Part shown: positions 1-5,112 of the stretch, in pieces
Numbering within the stretch: the first letter of the stretch is position 1
Layout of the letters: each line of letters begins with the position of its first letter
Assembly: GCA_011049095.1 (NCBI GenBank)
Contig: DSDE01000074.1
Location: 1-5,112 of the forward strand
DNA: 5,112 bases
Source of the DNA: Fidelibacterota bacterium
GTDB taxonomy: Bacteria > Fidelibacterota > Fidelibacteria > Fidelibacterales > DSDE01
Reading direction: 5' to 3'
Notes under the pieces: generated by a model
Databases searched by the model: none
What the model was told of the DNA's origin: nothing
Seen by the model: the letters and a program-made list of their open reading frames with translations, nothing else
Position numbers and translations under genes: made by a program

Positions 1-2
1 AA

Positions 3-263
3 ATATCAAGTCTTTCCATAGCCTATCTTTTTATGGCGCATAAGTGGGGTCAGTTTATGAGCCGCCGAGCCCTTCTCAGCCGTCGGCGTCCCGATGCAGT
101 GCATTTAGAGCTGGGGCACCCCCATCTCAGGCATTGGCTGAAAGAGCTGCCGGTATCGGTTTTTACCGTCAATGAATTTCTGAAAGCGCAAGATTTGGCC
201 ACCCAGGGCGTTAGGGGCATCTTTTCAGATTTTCCAGATTTAATAGATAAAGGATTTTTATGA
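3..263 (+). CDS. Glycerophosphodiester phosphodiesterase, C-terminal part (5' end outside window)
   Basis: This frame is open from the left edge to a TGA at 261-263, so only about the last 86 residues are present. An ATG at 33 exists, but the reading frame continues upstream of it and the domain would be incomplete, so I read this as a partial gene. The visible part fits the end of the GDPD TIM barrel: a strand ending in VFTVN (about 159-173), matching the family's 'vWTVN' strand, and then GVRGIFSDFPD (207-239), matching the family's closing 'GVDGIiTDrP' motif. Family members hydrolyse glycerophosphodiesters to glycerol-3-phosphate and an alcohol. The catalytic N-terminal motifs lie outside the window, so activity and substrate cannot be judged, nor can a signal peptide. 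The stop overlaps the start of the Nudix gene (ATGA, 260-263), implying translational coupling. The family call is fairly secure despite the short fragment. Confidence 0.78.
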   Translation: MSSLSIAYLFMAHKWGQFMSRRALLSRRRPDAVHLELGHPHLRHWLKELPVSVFTVNEFLKAQDLATQGVRGIFSDFPDLIDKGFL

Positions 264-799
264 CACTGACTGAAACAAAAATCGATTCCCAAACAGTCTT
301 TCGGGGCCGGCTGCTTCACGTATGCAAAGACCGTGTCCGGCTGCCCAACGGAAAAGAGACGACCCGGGAGTTTATCATTCATCCCGGCGCGGTGGTGGTC
401 CTCCCCTTTCTTGATGATAAAACCCTCATCTTTGAGCGACAGTTTCGCTATCCGGCAGGCAAAATATTTATTGAGCTGCCGGCGGGAAAGATTGACCCCG
501 GCGAGGAAATAGCAGCCACAGGCCGGCGGGAGCTCCTGGAAGAGACGGGCTACATTGCTGAGTCCTGGGATTATTTGGGGAAAAGCTTCCCTGGCATCGG
601 CTACACCAATGAAGTGATTCACATCTATATCGCAAAGAATCTCCGCCTGCTAAAACAGAGTTGTGACGCAGATGAGTTTCTTGAAATATTTAGCTGCACC
701 CTGGAGGAGGCGCTGGCGATGCTTGACCGCGGCGAAATTGTGGATGCCAAAACCCAGGTGGCCCTTCTTTTGGCCGAGCGTAAGCTGAGGAAGACCTGA
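260..799 (+). CDS. Nudix hydrolase, ADP-ribose pyrophosphatase type
   Basis: A 179-residue protein with a perfect Nudix box (GX5EX7REUXEEXGU) at residues 76-98: G76, E82, R90-E91, E94-E95 and G97. These glutamates bind the metal ions for pyrophosphate hydrolysis. A conserved Pro-Gly follows about 14 residues after the box (P111-G112, in a PGIGYTNE context), a spacing characteristic of ADP-ribose pyrophosphatases (NudF-like), which split ADP-ribose into AMP and ribose-5-phosphate. The N-terminal strand region and the IELPAGK entry into the box also fit that subfamily, and the length is typical (about 170-210). It is probably cytosolic, since no signal peptide or membrane segment is seen. The ATG at 260 is preceded by AAAGGA (249-254) at good spacing and overlaps the stop of the upstream phosphodiesterase gene. 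Other nucleoside-diphosphate sugars remain possible substrates. Confidence 0.9.
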   Translation: MTLTETKIDSQTVFRGRLLHVCKDRVRLPNGKETTREFIIHPGAVVVLPFLDDKTLIFERQFRYPAGKIFIELPAGKIDPGEEIAATGRRELLEETGYIAESWDYLGKSFPGIGYTNEVIHIYIAKNLRLLKQSCDADEFLEIFSCTLEEALAMLDRGEIVDAKTQVALLLAERKLRKT

Positions 800-802
800 A
801 TT

Positions 803-1729
803 TTGCCGCTGCTTGCTCTAAATATGCTGGATAAATTAGCCGCTGAATTAGGAATAGATCTTATCGGCGCTGCCAGGGCTGAGCCTTTAGAAAATGAGGC
901 CCTACGGCTCAAAAACTGGCTGGCAAAAGAATTTCATGGCGAGATGGCCTATATGGAGAAATATCAGGATTTGCGACAAGATCTCAATTTGCTCCACCCA
1001 GGAAGCCGCTCTGTGATTATGATAGGCATGAACTACTATGGAGAAATCCAGCGAGGCGCCACCAGCCCCAAAATCAGTCGCTATGTCACCGAGAAGGACT
1101 ATCATCGTGTGCTAAAAATGAAGCTTCAAAGTTTGTTGGAGCGACTGCAAAAGATTGACAGCAGCATCACGGGACAGATTTTTACCGATTCGGCGCCGGT
1201 TTTTGAGAAATCGTGGGCTGTGAGAGCCGGCCTTGGCTGGATAGGGAAAAATACCTGTCTTATTAATCCACAATTTGGCTCCTGGCTCTTTTTAGGAGGT
1301 ATTGCCAGCAACCTGGCTTTTGATTCATATTCCAGAGCGATGCCGGAGCGCTGCGGAAAATGTACCCGGTGCCTTAATAGCTGCCCAACGCGGGCATTTC
1401 CATTGCCTTTTCAGCTCGATGCCCGCCGCTGCATCTCCTATCTGAGTATCGAGGACCGCAGCCCTGATTTTTCCCAAGAGATAAAACTCTTTGGCTGGCT
1501 TTATGGCTGTGATATCTGTCAGGAAAACTGTCCCTGGAATATGCGCTTTGCCAAAATCAGCGCCAATCCGGAGTTGCAGCCGGCTAAAGAGATACATTCC
1601 CTGACTTTCAGCGAATGGGAAAGCCGTAGCCACAATCAGCTAAAAAAAATCATGAAGCCTACAGCGATGACCCGGCAGCGTTTGCCGCTGCTTAAACGAA
1701 ATTTGAAAATAATTTTAGAGGAGACTTAA
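803..1729 (+). CDS. queG: Epoxyqueuosine reductase QueG
   Basis: QueG performs the last step of queuosine synthesis, reducing epoxyqueuosine to queuosine in the wobble position of GUN-anticodon tRNAs, using cobalamin and two [4Fe-4S] clusters. Numbering from the TTG at 803 gives 308 residues. Hallmarks are the N-terminal HGEMAYM stretch (45-51), the catalytic-site aspartate in TDSAPVFEK (D129), the AGLGWIGKN segment (142-150), and a bacterial ferredoxin-like cluster motif C184xxC187xxC190xxxC194P. A second cysteine set follows: C210 in DARRCISYL, C236xxC239 and C243P. All eight cluster cysteines are present. The length is slightly below the usual 320-380, missing the long C-terminal HEAT-like extension of some homologues. 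The start is uncertain: TTG 803 has GAGGA 11 bases upstream, while ATG 824 has no clear ribosome binding site but begins just ahead of conserved sequence. The upstream Nudix stop is in the same frame, which limits any further extension. Confidence 0.95.
   Translation: MPLLALNMLDKLAAELGIDLIGAARAEPLENEALRLKNWLAKEFHGEMAYMEKYQDLRQDLNLLHPGSRSVIMIGMNYYGEIQRGATSPKISRYVTEKDYHRVLKMKLQSLLERLQKIDSSITGQIFTDSAPVFEKSWAVRAGLGWIGKNTCLINPQFGSWLFLGGIASNLAFDSYSRAMPERCGKCTRCLNSCPTRAFPLPFQLDARRCISYLSIEDRSPDFSQEIKLFGWLYGCDICQENCPWNMRFAKISANPELQPAKEIHSLTFSEWESRSHNQLKKIMKPTAMTRQRLPLLKRNLKIILEET
1592..1622 (+). repeat. Gapped short repeat, copy inside queG
   Basis: Within queG, ATACATTCCCTG (1592-1603) and CGAATGGGAAA (1612-1622) match 2260-2282 of the intergenic region at 22 of 23 aligned bases. 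The queG copy has eight extra bases between the two blocks (1604-1611). Both copies include TTCCC and GGGAA arms. It lies in the coding sequence for a C-terminal segment of QueG (around residues 264-274), so the coding role alone may explain it. It may be coincidence. Confidence 0.3.
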
Positions 1730-1730
1730 A

Positions 1731-2177
1731 ATGGAAGAAATACGTAAGTATGAAGATTATTATACCAGGCTGCGAGACAAAATCCGCAGGGCTAGCACCA
1801 AGCAAGGTAAAAACAAAACCATCAGCGAATTGATATTTTTGGCGCCAGACCTTTTCCATCTTATGGTAAAGCTCCTCTTCAGCCATGAAGTGGCCGTTGC
1901 AGATAAACTGAAAATCGCCGGCGCGCTGGCATATTTTATGTCGCCTATTGATCTGCTGCCGGAAGCCTTTCTTGGGATTGCCGGTTATGCCGACGATATC
2001 GTGGTGGCAGCTCTGGTCATCAATTCGATGCTGAAAAAATATGCCAATCTGACCCAGGATCATTGGGCCGGCGAAAGCGAGATTCTCACTGTCGTAGGAA
2101 AGATTCTCGAGCAGGCAGAGCAGTTGGTCGGAAAGCGAATCTGGGCTATTCTTAATGGCCGCTTTCGTGGAGAATGA
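1731..2177 (+). CDS. DUF1232 (YkvA-like) small helical protein
   Basis: A 148-residue protein of unknown function. The diagnostic DUF1232 core is residues 68-90: YFMSPIDLLPE, then a short loop, then GYADDIVV, matching the family pattern 'aYl.sPiDLiPd.ip.lGylDDl'. The stretch from about residue 60 to 102 is hydrophobic and could form one or two membrane-associated helices broken by the SPIDLLPE turn. The flanks are charged and helical. There is no signal peptide. The ATG is preceded by a strong AGAGGAGA (1717-1724), which lies inside the end of queG, and only one base separates the QueG stop from this start, so the two are almost certainly co-transcribed and probably co-translated. No role can be assigned. 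Proteins with this domain occur beside many unrelated housekeeping genes. It is the last gene of the left group. Confidence 0.85.
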   Translation: MEEIRKYEDYYTRLRDKIRRASTKQGKNKTISELIFLAPDLFHLMVKLLFSHEVAVADKLKIAGALAYFMSPIDLLPEAFLGIAGYADDIVVAALVINSMLKKYANLTQDHWAGESEILTVVGKILEQAEQLVGKRIWAILNGRFRGE

Positions 2178-2259
2178 TATAAACTGATGCAAAATTGCTC
2201 ATAATTCACAACAAAAATGCCTTTCTTAAAAAATCATTTGTTCAAAAATCTTTTTTTTT

Positions 2260-2282
2260 ATACCTTCCCTGCGAATGGGAAA
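2260..2282 (+). repeat. Gapped short repeat, intergenic copy
   Basis: The partner of 1592-1622, ungapped: ATACCTTCCCTG (2260-2271) directly followed by CGAATGGGAAA (2272-2282). One base differs (C2264 versus A1596), and the eight bases between the blocks in queG are absent. It overlaps the short inverted repeat upstream of the STAS gene. Confidence 0.3.
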
Positions 2283-2289
2283 CGTTTTT
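2265..2289 (+). terminator. Short inverted repeat with T-run, possible weak terminator or operator
   Basis: TTCCC (2265-2269) and GGGAA (2277-2281) can form a 5-bp stem around a 7-base loop, followed three bases later by five T residues (2285-2289). The stem is short and the T-run offset, so as an intrinsic terminator it would be weak. It lies about 88 bases past the DUF1232 stop. It could equally be a protein-binding half-site pair upstream of the STAS gene. Confidence 0.25.
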
Positions 2290-2347
2290 AAAGAATTTTT
2301 TCTTAGCTGGTCTGATTATCAAATAAGCCCGACGGGGAGAAAAACAT

Positions 2348-2671
2348 ATGACGCGATTAAAAAAAGGCGATAATCTGCTGTCTTGTGAAGGCGACCTGCA
2401 AAGTGAAGCGGCTGTCAAACGATTACAAACAGAAATATTAGCCAGGATTAAAGCTGGCGTTAGCAATCTGATCCTCGATATGGCAGGAGTGAGCGCCATC
2501 TCTGCTTTTGGTATTCAGGTTTTATTGGGAACTGCCAACACCCTCCGGGCAATGGAGGAGTCCCTCACTCTTCAGAATGTCTCAAAATCGGTAATGACTC
2601 TTTTTCACCGGCTTAGCATCACTGGTCAGTTTAGCATCGAATCGGAAAGCCAGGCAGGAGGTCAGACGTGA
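2348..2671 (+). CDS. STAS-domain protein, coupled to CheA
   Basis: A 107-residue single-domain protein resembling SpoIIAA-type anti-sigma-factor antagonists and the MlaB family. The core is NLILDMAGVSAIS (40-52), the central strand and loop, followed by the AFGIQVLL helix start (53-60) and a C-terminal LTLQNVSKSVMTLF stretch (73-86) typical of the fold. In phosphorylated STAS proteins the loop reads D-S-x-G with the serine as acceptor. Here it reads S52-A53-F54-G55, so alanine occupies the aligned acceptor position and serine sits one residue earlier. The protein may therefore not be regulated by the usual serine phosphorylation. The ATG follows GGGGAG (2334-2339) at 8 bases. Its stop overlaps the CheA start (GTGA, 2668-2671), which argues for a partner or scaffold role in the same signalling complex. 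No cognate anti-sigma kinase or phosphatase gene is in the window. Its exact function is unknown. Confidence 0.82.
   Translation: MTRLKKGDNLLSCEGDLQSEAAVKRLQTEILARIKAGVSNLILDMAGVSAISAFGIQVLLGTANTLRAMEESLTLQNVSKSVMTLFHRLSITGQFSIESESQAGGQT
2656..2662 (+). promoter_or_regulatory. Strong ribosome binding site deciding the GTG start of cheA
   Basis: AGGAGGT, a near-perfect anti-16S match, lies inside the 3' end of the STAS gene, five bases before the GTG at 2668. It supports the GTG as the true start of CheA, because the HPt domain begins immediately after it and no ATG lies nearby in frame. Confidence 0.8.
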
Positions 2672-5112
2672 CAATCAATCTCGATGATGAAGTACTTATT
2701 CTTTTTATTGAAGAGGCCAGAGAGCATCTTGGCGGCATTGAGGGTGATCTTCTCGACCTGGAAGCTATGGGTGAAGCCATTGATAATGCCCATGTTAATA
2801 AAATTTTTCGAGCAATTCATTCCATTAAGGGCGGCGCAGGATTTTGGGCTCTCGATAAAATTAAAATCGTCTCCCATCAGATGGAAACCATTCTTAATCA
2901 GTTGCGCAATGGAGAAAAAGTTCCTAACTCAAAGATGATCAACGCCCTTTTGGATGGGGCTGATATGCTGAAAGAGATGATTAATGATATTGCCAATAGC
3001 AATGACTATGATATCTCTCTGATCATGAAAGCGCTGGAAAAATTTAGCGGAGAGACTAACGCGGCAGAAGAGGATGAGCTGGACGAAAACTGGTTTTCCG
3101 AAGAGGCTCCCAAACTAACGCAAAGCGCTGAAGATGCCATTCTCCAAATATGCAATGCCAGCGGCGACCTGGTTTTTAGCCTTGATTATAGCCGTCTTAA
3201 TAGTTATCATCGCGCCGGAAAATCCCTCTATTTTGCCGAATGTGACCTTATTTCCGATGAAACCGGCAAAGATAAACCCCTTAGTGAGCTTATTGAAGAA
3301 CTCTGCCAGATGGGTGAGATTATTGAAAGCTATATCAATGTGGAAGCTGTAGGCACTCTAGATGCCATTAATCCTATGTCTCAGATTCCCTTCTATTTTG
3401 TTTTTGCCTCCATCGTGGAGCCAGACCTCATTGATTCCGTGATACGCATCGATACCCAGCGCATTATCCAAATTGATTATCAAAACCGCCTAATGCCCCT
3501 TGGAGAAGATACACCACTGCCATCTCCGGCTCCCCAGCCTGCGCCTCAAGTCTCAGAAGCACCTGCAAACAGCAAAAAGGCAAAGCGAGATAGCAGTCAC
3601 CCCCAAAGCCCAGCTCCTTTACCCATCAGACAAAAGCCCAAAACATCAGCTACTGCCGCATCGAGTCTGCGGGTCAATGTAGCCATTCTTGACAGCTTGA
3701 TGAATAATGCCGGTGAGCTAGTACTAAGCCGCAATCAGCTCAAACAGGCTGTGGCCAAAAATGATTTTGCTGCCATCGAGAAAATTACTCATCAGATTGA
3801 TAGAGTTACCAGCGAGCTCCAGGAAAAAATCATGCAGACCCGTATGCAGAGCATTGACCTGGTTTTTAATAAATTTCAACGCGTTGTTCGGGACCTCTCC
3901 CGGGATTTGGGCAAAGAGCTAAACCTCACTATTGACAGCCGCAATGTAGAATTAGATAAAGCCATTATTGAAGCTATTGGCGACCCTATGACACACCTGG
4001 TGCGCAACGCCCTGGATCATGGCATCGAAAGTCCGGCTGAAAGGACAAAACAGGGCAAGGCCAATCCGGCTACTCTTGTCCTGAAAGCCTACCATGAAGC
4101 AGGACAGGTATTTATTGAAATCAATGATGACGGCAAAGGCATCGATCCTGCTGTTATTCGTGAAAAAGCCCAGGAAAAGCGACTATTTGATGCCGAAACC
4201 CTGAACAAAATGAGCGAGAAAGATTTAATCCAGCTCATATTCGCGCCGGGCTTTTCCACTGCTAAGGCTGTGACAGATGTCAGCGGCCGCGGGGTAGGTA
4301 TGGATGTGGTAAAATCAAACCTAAGCCAGATCGGTGGGGTTGTAGACATCGTTTCGCAAGTGGGAAAGGGAACCAGCGTCCGTATCAAGCTCCCCCTCAC
4401 CCTGGCCATCATACCTTCACTGATTGTGGGGCTCGGCGAAGACCGGTATGCCCTGCCTCAGGTTAATATGACAGAGCTGGTGCGCATTCCCAAAGCCCAG
4501 ATTTCTAAAAAGCTGGAAAAAATACACAACAATTACATGATGCGGCTACGGGGACGACTGCTGCCGGTCATCCATCTGGGAAAAGCGCTAAATGCACCAT
4601 TTATACCCCCGGAACTTAGCAAATCGGTAAAAGTCATCATCATCAGCGCCGGCGAGTGGCAATACGGACTTATTGTGGATGAGCTTCTGGATACCGAGGA
4701 GATTGTCGTCAAGCCCCTGGGTAAGCACCTTCGCGGCGCTTCACTCTATGCCGGAAGCACCATTTTAGGTGATGGCCGCGCCGCACTTATTCTCGATGTG
4801 GTTAATATCAGCCGCCTGATGAAGATCGATGCCATCACCAAAGAAACGGAAAATGAAAAACCTCAGATTTCTAAAGCAAAAAATGCACAATCGCTGGTGA
4901 TTGTGCAAAACGCTGAAAAAGAGCGCTTTGCCATTCCCCTTGGCCTGGTAACTCGTATCGAGAGGATTCATCGCGATGATCTGGAAGACCCTGCGGGACA
5001 AGTTTCCATCAAATATCGCGATGGCAATCTACTTCTTTTTTCCATCGAGCAAGTGGCTAAAGTATCGCCTCGCGCTGACGTCGAGCGCCCCTACATCATC
5101 GTTTTCCCATAT
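2668..5112 (+). CDS. cheA: Chemotaxis histidine kinase CheA with tandem CheW-like domains (3' end outside window)
   Basis: The frame starts at GTG 2668 and stays open for 815 codons to the right edge; no stop is present. CheA autophosphorylates under receptor control and passes phosphate to CheY-type regulators, acting in the cytoplasm at receptor arrays. Domain order: HPt (P1, about 5-110) with phospho-acceptor H51 in HSIKGGAGF and the supporting HQME73; an acidic linker; a middle domain (about 165-275, with KSLYFAECDLI and AVGTLDA) not like classical CheY-binding P2; a Pro/Ala/Lys-rich linker (277-333); P3 dimerisation helices (334-405); P4 kinase domain with N box H443/N447/DHG450-452, G1 D487-DGKG491, F box 525-531, G2 GRGVG (540-544) and GKGT (566-569); P5 CheW-like (about 582-718); and a second CheW-like domain from about 742 to the edge. 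All ATP-site motifs are intact, so it should be an active kinase. It is longer than the roughly 650 residues of enterobacterial CheA. A receiver domain beyond the edge cannot be excluded. Confidence 0.96.
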   Translation, partial: MTINLDDEVLILFIEEAREHLGGIEGDLLDLEAMGEAIDNAHVNKIFRAIHSIKGGAGFWALDKIKIVSHQMETILNQLRNGEKVPNSKMINALLDGADMLKEMINDIANSNDYDISLIMKALEKFSGETNAAEEDELDENWFSEEAPKLTQSAEDAILQICNASGDLVFSLDYSRLNSYHRAGKSLYFAECDLISDETGKDKPLSELIEELCQMGEIIESYINVEAVGTLDAINPMSQIPFYFVFASIVEPDLIDSVIRIDTQRIIQIDYQNRLMPLGEDTPLPSPAPQPAPQVSEAPANSKKAKRDSSHPQSPAPLPIRQKPKTSATAASSLRVNVAILDSLMNNAGELVLSRNQLKQAVAKNDFAAIEKITHQIDRVTSELQEKIMQTRMQSIDLVFNKFQRVVRDLSRDLGKELNLTIDSRNVELDKAIIEAIGDPMTHLVRNALDHGIESPAERTKQGKANPATLVLKAYHEAGQVFIEINDDGKGIDPAVIREKAQEKRLFDAETLNKMSEKDLIQLIFAPGFSTAKAVTDVSGRGVGMDVVKSNLSQIGGVVDIVSQVGKGTSVRIKLPLTLAIIPSLIVGLGEDRYALPQVNMTELVRIPKAQISKKLEKIHNNYMMRLRGRLLPVIHLGKALNAPFIPPELSKSVKVIIISAGEWQYGLIVDELLDTEEIVVKPLGKHLRGASLYAGSTILGDGRAALILDVVNISRLMKIDAITKETENEKPQISKAKNAQSLVIVQNAEKERFAIPLGLVTRIERIHRDDLEDPAGQVSIKYRDGNLLLFSIEQVAKVSPRADVERPYIIVFPY

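Larger units (their letters stand above)
2178..2347 (+). promoter_or_regulatory. AT-rich intergenic region, presumed promoter for the STAS-cheA operon
   Basis: This is the only sizeable non-coding gap in the window (170 bases), clearly richer in A and T than its flanks. Since the left group ends here and a tightly coupled STAS-cheA pair begins, a promoter is expected. A weak sigma-70-like pairing is TTGTTC (2238-2243) with TATACC (2259-2264), but the 15-base spacing is short. A TATAAA at 2178-2183 has no matching -35. I see no sigma-54 (GG-N10-GC) signature. A run of nine T (2251-2259) lies between the candidate boxes. The ribosome binding site for the STAS gene, GGGGAG (2334-2339), closes the region. 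The regulatory role rests on position, not on a recognised consensus. Confidence 0.35.

Noticed and set aside
50..622. Long minus-strand open frame (190 codons) opposite the phosphodiesterase end and the Nudix gene
   Set aside because: It lies antisense to two well-supported genes, including the Nudix box, and its translation shows no recognisable motif. It is a shadow of the coding strand.
1692..2192. Minus-strand open frame of 166 codons opposite the DUF1232 gene
   Set aside because: It covers the DUF1232 gene, whose motif is clear on the + strand. No family resemblance or separate ribosome binding site supports the antisense frame.
2189..2198. GCAA-AA-TTGC mini-palindrome just after the DUF1232 stop as a terminator stem
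   Set aside because: The loop would be two bases, too small for a hairpin, and no T-run follows closely.
2289..2318. Possible sigma-28 (flagellar) promoter: TAAAGAAT with a GCCGATAA-like TCTGATTA
   Set aside because: The second box matches only 5 of 8 positions, and spacing is about three bases too long for the usual TAAA-N15-GCCGATAA arrangement.
2684..2938. Plus-strand open frame of 84 codons inside the start of cheA
   Set aside because: It is out of frame with CheA, whose HPt domain with H51 is intact across the same bases. It is a frame shadow.
3514..3660. Pro/Ala-rich stretch in CheA as a possible frameshift or low-complexity artefact
   Set aside because: The frame stays open and continues straight into the P3 domain. 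Such linkers are usual between the mobile N-terminal domains and the CheA core.
4089..4412. Minus-strand open frame of 107 codons inside cheA
   Set aside because: It is opposite the conserved ATP-binding motifs of CheA P4, which fully explain the sequence.

Overview
The window carries two head-to-tail gene groups, all on the + strand. GC content is moderate (near half by eye). The style is that of a Gram-negative bacterium: tight operons, ATGA and GTGA stop/start overlaps, and strong purine-rich ribosome binding sites. The CheA architecture (HPt, a non-classical middle domain, P3-P4-P5, then a second CheW-like domain) and a cobalamin-dependent QueG suggest Desulfobacterota or a neighbouring deltaproteobacterial lineage. 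That placement is recollection of family resemblance, not a search result.

Left group (1-2177): the 3' end of a glycerophosphodiester phosphodiesterase cut by the window edge, then a Nudix hydrolase of the ADP-ribose pyrophosphatase type, the epoxyqueuosine reductase QueG, and a DUF1232 (YkvA-like) small helical protein. Junctions are a 4-base overlap, a gap of about 3 to 24 bases depending on the QueG start, and a 1-base gap, so this is very probably one transcript. The group looks like housekeeping: phospholipid headgroup salvage, nucleotide-sugar clean-up and tRNA queuosine maturation. No single pathway links them.

Intergenic gap (2178-2347): 170 bases of AT-rich DNA with a 9-T run and a short inverted repeat. 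It probably ends the first transcript and/or starts the second, but neither a textbook terminator nor a textbook promoter is visible. Part of it resembles a stretch inside queG, with one 8-base gap.

Right group (2348-5112): a small STAS-domain protein whose stop overlaps the GTG start of a large CheA chemotaxis histidine kinase. CheA runs 815 codons without a stop to the right edge, so its C-terminus is outside the window. The STAS protein lacks a serine at the usual phospho-acceptor position, and CheA carries an extra CheW-like domain. STAS and CheA are probably made together as part of a chemosensory operon continuing to the right, whose output (flagella, pili or another function) cannot be seen here.

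I see no RNA genes, CRISPR, insertion sequences or phage genes. The most distinctive material is the STAS-CheA pair. It looks like an uncommon arrangement of known parts, not a wholly new system.
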